Shown: piece after piece, positions 8,119 to 16,131 of the stretch
How the letters are laid out: the number at the start of each line of letters is the position of its first letter
How positions within the stretch are numbered: position 1 is the stretch's first letter
Assembly (NCBI GenBank): GCA_014191855.1
Contig: BJHF01000062.1
Location: 1 to 38,505 of the forward strand
Length of the DNA: 38,505 nt
Origin: Deltaproteobacteria bacterium
GTDB taxonomy: Bacteria > Myxococcota_A > UBA796 > SXON01
Direction: 5' to 3'
Program-made: the position numbers and the translations under genes
Notes under the pieces: model-generated
The model's database searches: none
What the model saw: the letters and a program-made list of their open reading frames with translations, nothing else
What the model was told of the DNA's origin: nothing

Positions 8119-9174
8119 ATGAGCTTCATGCGAATCGAAGAAGCCACCGCCATCCACGAACGTCTACTTGCCAACCGCCGCAGCCACCGCCAGGCGGAGC
8201 ACCAGCTCGCGGTGTTGTTGGCTGACCTCGCCGATCGACGCCTGTACGCCGAGCTGGGGTACGCGTCGGTATTCGATTACGCCGACCGCGTCCTCGACCT
8301 CCCGGTCCGTCAGGCCCGCGACTTGATCCGGATCGGACGGCACCTGTGCGACCTGCCAGTCCTGGCGGCGGCGCTCGCCGATGGCCAACTTGGTTGGACC
8401 AAAGCCCGGGAGATCGTGTCGGTCGCGACGCCTGAGACTGAAGCCGCGTGGGTCGCCCGCGCCACCACGGTGCCTTCTCGGGAGTTGGAGAAACAAGTCG
8501 CGTGTGCCAAGACCGGCGGGCTGCCTCCGGATGCGGCGACGGAGCCCGAGCGCGGCCCTGAGCGGCGACGAGTGGTCCTCGATATGCAGTCCGCGGACCT
8601 CGAAGTCCTGCGACAGGCGCTCGGGTTGATGCGCTCGCAAATGGGGCTGGACGCGGCGGAGGTCGAGGACGGCGTCCTCGTCGCCGAGCTCGCGCGGCAG
8701 TTCCTGCATCACCAGTCGGAACCCTCCGATCCGGCGACCGGCGAGCGCTACCGCTTCGTGATCCTGGACACCGCCGAGGGTGGCGACCCACGTGGGGTGG
8801 TCCACGACGTGTCGGACACCGTCGTCGCGGAGGCGGCCTGTGACGCGGAGGTGATCGATATGCGCCCGGGCTCGGCCCAGGGCCGCTCCAGCCGGGTGAT
8901 CGCGCCGGTGCTCCGGAAGAAGCTGCTGAACCGCGCGCAATGGCGCTGCGAAGTGCCGGAGTGCTGCAGCCTGCTCTGGTTGGATGTCCATCACCTCCGC
9001 GCTCGCGCTGATGGAGGAGACAACCAGCCGCAAAACCTCGTTGTCGTTTGCTCGGGTCACCATCGCGCGATCCACGCCGGCGGGCTGGCGCTTGAGCGTG
9101 GTGTCGGCGATAGGATGGTCGTCACTCACCGAAACGGGGATTCGCGACAAGGGTTAGCGCGGCCTACGCTGTAG
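8119..9174 (+). CDS. DUF222-like protein with C-terminal HNH endonuclease domain
   Basis: A 351-residue protein with a helical N-terminal region resembling the DUF222/13E12 module (about residues 10-130: LADLADRRLYAELGYASVFDYADRVLDL, then DLIRIGRHL) and an HNH nuclease module at 275-320. The HNH reads RCEVPEC, LDVHHLRARADGGDNQPQNL, then CSGHHRAIH. H291/H292, N306 and H314/H315 are the metal/catalytic positions. Such proteins are common, often multicopy, in Actinobacteria and Myxococcota, and their biological role is unclear: DNA nicking, homing-like or phage-related roles have been proposed. It lies 324 bases downstream of the retron RT on the same strand; that spacing makes co-transcription uncertain. 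Confidence 0.85.
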   Translation: MSFMRIEEATAIHERLLANRRSHRQAEHQLAVLLADLADRRLYAELGYASVFDYADRVLDLPVRQARDLIRIGRHLCDLPVLAAALADGQLGWTKAREIVSVATPETEAAWVARATTVPSRELEKQVACAKTGGLPPDAATEPERGPERRRVVLDMQSADLEVLRQALGLMRSQMGLDAAEVEDGVLVAELARQFLHHQSEPSDPATGERYRFVILDTAEGGDPRGVVHDVSDTVVAEAACDAEVIDMRPGSAQGRSSRVIAPVLRKKLLNRAQWRCEVPECCSLLWLDVHHLRARADGGDNQPQNLVVVCSGHHRAIHAGGLALERGVGDRMVVTHRNGDSRQGLARPTL

Positions 9175-9249
9175 GGACCGGGACTCCGGGCTCCGGCCAC
9201 CGTACGGTCCACGCTCCCATCGTGAATTCGCGCTACATGGCGGCACCAC

Positions 9250-12200
9250 ATGAGCAAAACGAGCCGGCCCTTCGCAGTGGACGACAGCTCCCTCAACCTG
9301 ACAATGGCGTCGCGCACGCCGCATCCAATCGCTCACGCCTTCGTGCGTATGCACGGGCCCGGGCTCGGACCGGCGGAGCGCTGGTCGACGACGCTCGGCT
9401 TCGTGGATGTCACCCTACGGTTTCTGACGGCTTTGATGTATTGCGAACTGCGGGGGCTCGGCCTGTCCCCGGCCGGGCACGCCGCCGAGCTCCTGGAGAA
9501 GAAGCTCCACGATCCCAAGTATGGCGACTGGTCGAGGGCCGCCTTCGAGCTTGGGCATCAACTGCAGGGGCGCGATTGTCTCTTCCCCGAGCTCGCGCAC
9601 GCCTTCGGCGACAACGCTGGCCGAACCGAGCTGGCGCTCGCGTTCAAGGAGATCATCGAGGAGCGCAACGAGGGCGCGCATCAGGAGATCCCGTTCCCCG
9701 GTCCCGTTCTTGCCGTCGAGATCCTCGAGCGCTTCCAGCCCAAGATTCAAGCGATTTGTAGGGGACTGCGCCCCTTTCGGCAGGCCCCCCTTTGGGCGCT
9801 CCTGGACAACCAGCAGGCAGAGGACGGATACCTCGTCTCCGCGTTGCGTTTGGTGGGCGAGAGCGTCGCCGCCGTGCCGCAGTTCACGTCCAGCGAGCCG
9901 TTGGCGGTCATCCGCTACGGGCCGTTTCTCCTGGGTGCCGATGGTCGCGCTCTCTGCCTTCGCCCCTTCGTCGTGCTCGATCGCGACGCGCTGAACCACG
10001 ACTACGCGGTTCGGGTCCTTGCCCGATGGGACAACACTGCGGGCGCCTGGTTGTACAGCCGGCCCGAGCAGCGGGAGGTCGGGCCATCGGCCACCGGCTG
10101 GGACGTGCCGATTGGGGCGACGGCCCGAATGAGCCTGCTCCAGCGGGAGCCCTCGGGGTTTCGCAAGCCGCAGGGCATACCTCCCTCCGCCCTCCCCCAT
10201 TTCGATGCGGACGGTTCCGAGTCGTCCTTTCCGATCCCCGGCTTCCAGGACCCCCAGCGGATCGGGCATGGAGGCACGAGCCAGGTCTGGAAATCGCGGC
10301 GGATCGTGAAGGGGCGCCCGCCGGAGCCGATGGTCGCCATCAAGATCCTTCACCCGGACCTGATTCGTTATCCGACCGTGGTGGCGCGGATGGCCCGCGA
10401 GGCGCGGGTCTTGCGCGAGTTGAACCATCCAAACATCGTCCGCGTGGAGTCCTTCAGCGTCGACCCGGTTCCTCACATCGTCATGGAGTTCGTGGAGGGC
10501 ACCGACCTCGAGGCGCACGTCCAGACCTTCAGGAAAATGAAAGCCGACGCGGCGGGGCAGGCGGTGATCAAGCTGCTGGATGCGCTCGAGTCGGCGCACA
10601 AATGCGGGATCATTCATCGGGACGTGAAACCGCGAAACGTGATCCTGTCCCCTTCCGGCGAACCGCGGCTCATCGACTTCGGGATCGCCCTGGATCGATC
10701 GGACGGCGGCAACACCACCTACCGGGACGAGGTCGGCACCGTCAATTACATGGCTCCCGAACAACGATACCTGGGGCGCGACGTCGACGCCCGAGCCGAC
10801 GTGTACTCGGTCGGCAAGCTGTTGCAGTTCCTGGTGACCGGGGATGTCAACTCGTCGTTGGACGACGTCCTGCCCGGCATGTTGTCCATCATCCGCCGCG
10901 CGACCCAACCCGACCGACAGGATCGCTTCGCCTCCGCCCGTGGGATGGCCGAGGCGCTGCGGGAGCGAATGCAGACCCGCTGGGGGGGCGCCCCGCTGAT
11001 GGCGGGCGACCGACTGGCGCGCAGCTTTTCGCTAGGTCCGCTCGCGGGGCTGGATGGCGATGTCTTCGCCTTCCACGCGATCGAGGACGTCACCGACCGG
11101 GCACTCGTTGCGCTTGTGGCCTGCGCCGGGGTGGGGAGAGGGCGGGCCCGGCTCACGGATGCGCTGTCCAGGCTCTCCGAATCAACGAGGACCGAGCTCC
11201 GGTTTCCCCGGGCGTTGAACGACGAACACGGCATTCTGGCGTTGGTGTGCGAGGGCGCCGACCCTGGAGCGATCCTCGAGTCGGTGCTCAACGACCGCCC
11301 GGTCCAGGCCGTCAGGACCGAGCTGCCGTTGCCTTCGGGATTCGCGCCCTACCTGGCGGGAATCTACCGGCTACACGCCGAGTGGGCGCGCCGCAGGACG
11401 GTGGAGCCGTTCGAGATCATTCAAGGCGCGGAGCTGGTGCGGAGAGCCCTTGCGGTCCTCTACGCGCAGGTCGGCGCTGTCGCCGGCGTGGCCCCTTCCT
11501 TCAATGAGTGGCGCCGAGTGACGGACGGCTCGTTAGGCGGGGCGGCCCGAGCACTCGTCGACACGCTCTACAACTTCCAAGGCGTGCAGGCCCTTGCCGA
11601 CTACAAAACTGCTGGGCTCCAGCTGCTGATGCACATGGACGCGTTGGGCGAGCTGCGGAATCAGCTAGCCCATGTTCGCGGAACCGTCGCCTCGAACGCC
11701 CTTGCCATAGAGCGCTTCCTTCCGGCCCTAGAGGGCATCTTGAATCTGGTCCTGGACCTCCGCGACCTCATCCCGGCCGGCACCACACTCTCACCGTTCG
11801 TCGTCGAGCGCGACGGTTTGTGGTTCGTGCTCGACACCACCGCTCGGAAAGGTTGTTACCTGAGTCTCGACGGCAGCCGGGGCACTCTTGCACTCGACGG
11901 GGACGCGCTGGAGTGGGTGGCCCGGGGAGTCCCCGAAGCTGAGCGTGCGACCGCGACTGTAGAGCTGCGAGACCTCGCGGAGAGTACGGCGAAGATATTT
12001 GCCGCCCAAACCATGCGGAAGATGTCCGGAGTGGATACAGTTGCCATGGACCTAAGCGTGGGGAGGTGGGACCCCGATGGCCCGCGCCCGGCACACGTCG
12101 ACTTGGTGGCGGTAGGAGAGCACTTTGAGCTGCTGGCAATAGCGATGGTTCATTGCGGCTCCGGCTACGAGTCCGTGGGCGACATTCCCAGCGAAGTGAG

Positions 12201-12351
12201 GAATCGTCTGGAGGCTCTGCGCCGACGAGCGGGAGCCCCCTTTGCAGCCGCCACCGACGGAGATCGCTTCCTCTGGTTCGCCGCCGCCAACGACGGCTCG
12301 CTCATCGCGTTGCCGATCAGCGACACTCCGCCCTGGATCGCCCACTCCTGA
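9250..12351 (+). CDS. Ser/Thr protein kinase flanked by two HEPN-like regions
   Basis: The 1033-residue protein has a Hanks-type kinase domain in its middle, residues about 330-580: glycine loop IGHGGTSQVW (338), VAIK with K365, HRDVKPRN with D458, and DFG with D476, then MAPEQ and ADVYSVGK. All catalytic residues are present. The N-terminal ~300 residues are mostly helical and contain EERNEGAH (R139, H144). The C-terminal third contains ELRNQLAH (R803, H808). Both fit the R-N-x3-H signature of HEPN ribonuclease folds. After the second motif comes a segment without recognisable family. There is no transmembrane helix. ATG 9250 is the first start in frame. Inference: a soluble kinase-regulated HEPN protein, possibly an antiphage or stress toxin. 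The HEPN assignment rests on motif and context only. Confidence 0.7.
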   Translation: MSKTSRPFAVDDSSLNLTMASRTPHPIAHAFVRMHGPGLGPAERWSTTLGFVDVTLRFLTALMYCELRGLGLSPAGHAAELLEKKLHDPKYGDWSRAAFELGHQLQGRDCLFPELAHAFGDNAGRTELALAFKEIIEERNEGAHQEIPFPGPVLAVEILERFQPKIQAICRGLRPFRQAPLWALLDNQQAEDGYLVSALRLVGESVAAVPQFTSSEPLAVIRYGPFLLGADGRALCLRPFVVLDRDALNHDYAVRVLARWDNTAGAWLYSRPEQREVGPSATGWDVPIGATARMSLLQREPSGFRKPQGIPPSALPHFDADGSESSFPIPGFQDPQRIGHGGTSQVWKSRRIVKGRPPEPMVAIKILHPDLIRYPTVVARMAREARVLRELNHPNIVRVESFSVDPVPHIVMEFVEGTDLEAHVQTFRKMKADAAGQAVIKLLDALESAHKCGIIHRDVKPRNVILSPSGEPRLIDFGIALDRSDGGNTTYRDEVGTVNYMAPEQRYLGRDVDARADVYSVGKLLQFLVTGDVNSSLDDVLPGMLSIIRRATQPDRQDRFASARGMAEALRERMQTRWGGAPLMAGDRLARSFSLGPLAGLDGDVFAFHAIEDVTDRALVALVACAGVGRGRARLTDALSRLSESTRTELRFPRALNDEHGILALVCEGADPGAILESVLNDRPVQAVRTELPLPSGFAPYLAGIYRLHAEWARRRTVEPFEIIQGAELVRRALAVLYAQVGAVAGVAPSFNEWRRVTDGSLGGAARALVDTLYNFQGVQALADYKTAGLQLLMHMDALGELRNQLAHVRGTVASNALAIERFLPALEGILNLVLDLRDLIPAGTTLSPFVVERDGLWFVLDTTARKGCYLSLDGSRGTLALDGDALEWVARGVPEAERATATVELRDLAESTAKIFAAQTMRKMSGVDTVAMDLSVGRWDPDGPRPAHVDLVAVGEHFELLAIAMVHCGSGYESVGDIPSEVRNRLEALRRRAGAPFAAATDGDRFLWFAAANDGSLIALPISDTPPWIAHS

Positions 12352-12363
12352 CACCCCCCACCC

Positions 12364-13086
12364 CTACCGCTCCAAAGCCAAATCCCCCGCCTCAATCCGC
12401 CAAGGCCCCCGCAGGTTCGGGTGGTGCACCAACGAGGCCAGCCGCTCCAGGTACTGCTCCCGCGGCCACTCCTCGCCCCCGAAGCGGGCAACGTGATCCG
12501 TGCGAACCTGGCTGTCTACGAGGAGAATCCCGCGCGCCTGCATCCACCGCACGAGCGCGACGAACGCCACCTTCGAGGCGTCGTCCACATCGGCGAACAT
12601 GCTCTCGCCGAAGTACATCTGCCCCAGCGAAACCCCGTAGAGCCCGCCGACGAGCTTGCCGTCCTGCCAGGCCTCCGCGCTGTGCGCCAACCCAAGCTCG
12701 TGCAGCCGGTTGAACGCCGCCTGCATGTCGCGGGTGATCCACGTGCCGCGCTGGCCCGGGCGCCGCTTCTGGCCACAGCGCTTGATCACGTCCGCAAACG
12801 CAGTGTCAAAGCGGATCTCGAAGCGCCGCTGCCCGATCACCTTGCCCAACGAGCGGTGAACGTGGAGCTTCTCCGGCAGGAGCACAAAGCGCGGATCGGG
12901 CGAGTGCCACCAGATCGGCTCGCCCTCGCTGTACCACGGGAAGATCCCCTGCTGGTACGCCGCGACCAGCCGCTCCGGGCGAAGGTCCCCGCCCACGCAC
13001 AGCAAACCCTGCTCCGCGTGCGCAGGAGGGGGGAAGACGATGTCCTCGATGAGGCGGTACACGGGCACGGGCGCGAACGTACGCAC
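12364..13086 (-). CDS. aat: Leucyl/phenylalanyl-tRNA-protein transferase
   Basis: The 240-residue protein adds Leu or Phe from charged tRNA to the N-terminus of proteins starting with Arg or Lys, marking them for ClpAP degradation (bacterial N-end rule). Diagnostic motifs are GLLCVGGDLRPERLVAAYQQGIFPWY near the start, WWHSPDPR, GTWITRDMQAAFNRLHELGLAHSAEAW, and GGLYGVSLGQMYFGESMF. Length is normal for Aat. It is the last gene of a minus-strand run with the HExxH protein 25 bases upstream. It converges on the kinase gene with 12 bases between the two stops. Confidence 0.95.
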   Translation of the reverse strand: MRTFAPVPVYRLIEDIVFPPPAHAEQGLLCVGGDLRPERLVAAYQQGIFPWYSEGEPIWWHSPDPRFVLLPEKLHVHRSLGKVIGQRRFEIRFDTAFADVIKRCGQKRRPGQRGTWITRDMQAAFNRLHELGLAHSAEAWQDGKLVGGLYGVSLGQMYFGESMFADVDDASKVAFVALVRWMQARGILLVDSQVRTDHVARFGGEEWPREQYLERLASLVHHPNLRGPWRIEAGDLALER

Positions 13087-13111
13087 CGCGGGCCGATCTG
13101 GCCACGCGAGC

Positions 13112-13780
13112 CTACGCCTTCCAGAGGCTCGGCAGCGGATCGTCGGGGATGTCGGTGGCGTAGTCGGGCAGGAACGGCGTCACCGCATCGCGGATCGAGG
13201 CGTGGGCGGCCAGGACGGCCGCGAGGGGCTCGCCCCAGGGCGCTGCCTGCGCCCGCACGAAGGAGTTGAACGCGTGCGGGACCACGAGGTCCTCGCACGG
13301 CCATCCCGGCACCGGGCCGAAGGGGTCGGCCGGGATCTCATCGTAGTACTTGCGGAATTGGCTGGTGGGGGCGAGTGCGGTACGCAGCCCGTGGGTGTCG
13401 GCAAGCGCGGCTTGCAGCCGCAGGCAGGCGTGCTCGCGCCAGTCGAGCTCCGCGTCGAGGGCAAAACCCCAGTCTCGCTCGTGGAAGCTGGCGACTCCGT
13501 TGGTGATCCAGTGGCAGAGCTCGTGGAAGATCATCTGGGCGGTGGAGTCGTCGGCGTCGAGGGTGCTCAGCGGGCCCAGCTCCAGAAGACCCTTGCCGTC
13601 CGTGGCCGAAAAGATCGCGGGGTTGCGGCGAATGGTGAGGCCCAGGCGCTTTGCGGTCGCGATCCAGATCAGGTCCACCGGGTCCTGGTAGCGGCGCTCG
13701 ATGGGGCGTTCAAAGCTGCTTACGGCGAGGGTGGCCTCGCCGCGCGTCATCGTCGTTTCAGCCGTGCTCACTTCGGACAT
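13112..13780 (-). CDS. Putative zinc-dependent protein with HExxH motif
   Basis: A 222-residue protein of no family I recognise. FHELCHWI (H86, E87, H90) is an HExxH zincin motif, preceded by STAQMI as in a helix that presents the metal site. A candidate third ligand may lie in the following acidic segment (DAELDWREHACLR). There is no signal peptide or membrane segment. It lies between hrpB (38 bases upstream) and aat (25 bases downstream) on the same strand, so it is probably co-transcribed with them. The two starts, at 13780 and at the internal Met in TTMTRGE, cannot be separated by eye. Function beyond a likely metallopeptidase-like fold is unknown. Confidence 0.7.
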   Translation of the reverse strand: MSEVSTAETTMTRGEATLAVSSFERPIERRYQDPVDLIWIATAKRLGLTIRRNPAIFSATDGKGLLELGPLSTLDADDSTAQMIFHELCHWITNGVASFHERDWGFALDAELDWREHACLRLQAALADTHGLRTALAPTSQFRKYYDEIPADPFGPVPGWPCEDLVVPHAFNSFVRAQAAPWGEPLAAVLAAHASIRDAVTPFLPDYATDIPDDPLPSLWKA

Positions 13781-13818
13781 CGGCGGTCGCTATCCGGAGG
13801 GGAGGGGGCGCACCAGCC

Positions 13819-16101
13819 TCAGCGCTGAGGAGGCGGCGCGGTTCGTGGATCCTCTGGCCAGCCGTGGCGCGGGTAGCGTCGCATCAGCTCCTTGCGGATT
13901 CCGGGGTAGTGGCGCTGCCAGAAGCCGGCGAGATCGCGCGTTACTTGGACGGGTCGTTTGTTCGGCGCGAGCAGGTGCAGCACCAGGGCATAGTCGCCCG
14001 CGATGCGGGGCCCGTCGGCCAGCCCGAAGAAGTCCTGCATCCGCGACTCGACGTAGGGTTCGTCGGCGTCGTAAGCCACGGTTGCGCGGGGGCGACCGGG
14101 GAGGCGCACGGTCTCGGGGGCGAGTCGATCAACCAGGGTACGGTCCCCGAGCACGCGGCCCACGGCTTCGATCAGCGAGGCGCCATCGAGGTCGCCGAAG
14201 GATCGGCAGCCCGCGCAGGCGGCTCGCGCGGCGAGCTCCAGATCGAGCTCCGGCATCGCGACCCCGCGGCGCCGGAGGAACGCAACGCGCTGGAGCAAAG
14301 CCACGCCCCGCTCCCAGTCGGGAACGAGCTTGTGCATCGTAGGCCGGGCGTGCTCGAACAGGAGGCTCGCGACCGCCTCCGGATCTCCCAGGCCCGGCGA
14401 AGCGTCGAGCACCAGCTCGCCAAAAACCAGCTCCTCCTTCACTTCCACGCGCTCGCCAACCCAACGCATCGTCGCGCGCACCACCGCCCCCTCCAACAGC
14501 CAGTCCTCCTCCATCGTGGTCATGTTCCGCGCGCGCACCCGCGTTCCGACGCGGTCCACCTCGGTGACCAGCACGTACCCGTCTCGACCGGCCTCGCACT
14601 CGGCCGAGCCGCCGTCTGCGAAACGAACGCGCCCGCCCTCTCGGCGCGCCACCCGGTCGGGAAAACCGGCGAGTAACGCTCGACGCAGGGCCCGCTCCGG
14701 ATCCGCGGGGCGCCGGCCACCGCGATCGGAGCTCATCCCCTCCAGCCGCCGCCGCTCCCGCGCGTCGCCCTCCCCGTCGAGCGCGCGATGCACCAGATCA
14801 CCCGCCAGCTTCCGGCCGAACAGGGTCACGAGGCCGGCGCCTTCCCGACCGACACCCAGCGCCGCTGCCTCGATGAACACCCGCGCCAGCCGCGGCGGGA
14901 GCGGCAGTCGCGCCATGGCTTCGCCAATCTCGGTTCGTTCCCCGCCGGAGATCCCCCCGATCCGAGTCAACAGCGCCACCGCCGCTTTCCACGGGCCGGC
15001 GGGCGGCGCTTCAAACCATTCCAGCTCCTGACCGCCCAGCGCAAGTACCGTCGCCGCGAGGTCGATGCGTCGGATCTCTGGCGGCGTTTGTGGCGGCCGG
15101 GAGTCGAGGTCGGCGCGGCTGTAGAGGTGGAAGCAGTGTCCCGGGCCGAGCCGGCCGGCGCGGCCGGCGCGTTGGGTGGCGGAGTCGCGAGCGATCGGCA
15201 CGAGATCGAGCGTCGCCAGCCCCGACCATGCATCGTAAGCGGGTTGGCGTACGAGGCCGCAGTCGACGACCGTGCGGATGCCCTCGACGGTTACGCTGGT
15301 CTCCGCCACGTTGGTCGCCAGGACCACGCGCTTTGGCGCATCGGGCCCCCGCTTTGGCGCCCGCAACGCGCGGTCCTGCGTCGGGCCGTCGAGCTCCCCG
15401 TGCAGCGGGTACACGTCGAGATCGGCGAGCAGCGCGGCGCAGCGCTCGATCTCGCCGATCCCGGGGAGGAACGCCAATACGTCGCCCTCAACGACCCGCA
15501 CGGCGGCCGACACTCGCACCTCGACCGGGCGATCGTCCTTTCGGTCAAAATAGGTGTGCGTAACCGGGAAAAGCGTCCCTTCGGCCCGCACGCGCGGGCA
15601 CCCGAGGAACCGCGCGATCGCTTCGCCATCGAGCGTCGCCGACATCACGACGAGCTTCAGCGCCGGGCGCCGTTTTCGCAAGGCCTTGCACCACGCCAGC
15701 GCCACGTCGGTGTGGATCGAGCGCTCGTGGAACTCATCGAGGATCACGGCGTCGATCCCTGAAAACTCATCGAGTCGCCGCGTGAGCAGCGCCTCCGTGA
15801 CGTAGAGCACCCGCGTGTCGGGCGACTCCTTCCGGTCGAGCCGCATCGCGTACCCGACGGTGCGCCCGACCGGCTCCCCAAGCTCCTCGCTCACCCGTTG
15901 CGCCGCCGCGCGTGCCGCCACCCGACGCGGCTCCAGCACCCAAACCTGCCCCGCCACCTCGCGCGCGATCGCGATGGGAACGCGAGTGGTTTTCCCTGTT
16001 CCCGGCGGCGCTTCGAGCACGACAGCGCCGTGCGTGCGCAGCGCGGCGAGCACCTCCGGGAGCACGGCATCGATGGGGAGGGGCGGGGGCGAGGGCGGCA
16101 C
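13819..16101 (-). CDS. hrpB: ATP-dependent RNA helicase HrpB
   Basis: A DEAH-box family helicase of 760 residues. Motif I APPGTGKTT (K37), motif Ia LEPRRVAARAAAQR, motif II LDEFHERS (122-128; DEFH is usual in HrpB), motif III SATLDG (154), motif V TNVAETSVTVEGI, and motif VI QRAGRAGR (310-317) are all intact. The C-terminus carries the HrpB-specific tail ending RRYPRHGWPEDP. HrpB is a cytoplasmic RNA helicase whose cellular role is poorly defined in most bacteria. It heads the minus-strand run to the HExxH protein and aat, and starts divergently, only 30 bases from the ATPase-nuclease gene. Confidence 0.94.
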   Translation of the reverse strand: MPPSPPPLPIDAVLPEVLAALRTHGAVVLEAPPGTGKTTRVPIAIAREVAGQVWVLEPRRVAARAAAQRVSEELGEPVGRTVGYAMRLDRKESPDTRVLYVTEALLTRRLDEFSGIDAVILDEFHERSIHTDVALAWCKALRKRRPALKLVVMSATLDGEAIARFLGCPRVRAEGTLFPVTHTYFDRKDDRPVEVRVSAAVRVVEGDVLAFLPGIGEIERCAALLADLDVYPLHGELDGPTQDRALRAPKRGPDAPKRVVLATNVAETSVTVEGIRTVVDCGLVRQPAYDAWSGLATLDLVPIARDSATQRAGRAGRLGPGHCFHLYSRADLDSRPPQTPPEIRRIDLAATVLALGGQELEWFEAPPAGPWKAAVALLTRIGGISGGERTEIGEAMARLPLPPRLARVFIEAAALGVGREGAGLVTLFGRKLAGDLVHRALDGEGDARERRRLEGMSSDRGGRRPADPERALRRALLAGFPDRVARREGGRVRFADGGSAECEAGRDGYVLVTEVDRVGTRVRARNMTTMEEDWLLEGAVVRATMRWVGERVEVKEELVFGELVLDASPGLGDPEAVASLLFEHARPTMHKLVPDWERGVALLQRVAFLRRRGVAMPELDLELAARAACAGCRSFGDLDGASLIEAVGRVLGDRTLVDRLAPETVRLPGRPRATVAYDADEPYVESRMQDFFGLADGPRIAGDYALVLHLLAPNKRPVQVTRDLAGFWQRHYPGIRKELMRRYPRHGWPEDPRTAPPPQR

Positions 16102-16131
16102 GGGGGGGCGGTTAGCGGGTTAGCGGGGCCG

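Noticed and set aside
6319..8157. 612-residue minus-strand reading frame over the retron
   Set aside because: It is Arg/Pro-rich and unlike any family, and it runs opposite to the intact RT and its RNA; high GC makes such shadow frames long.
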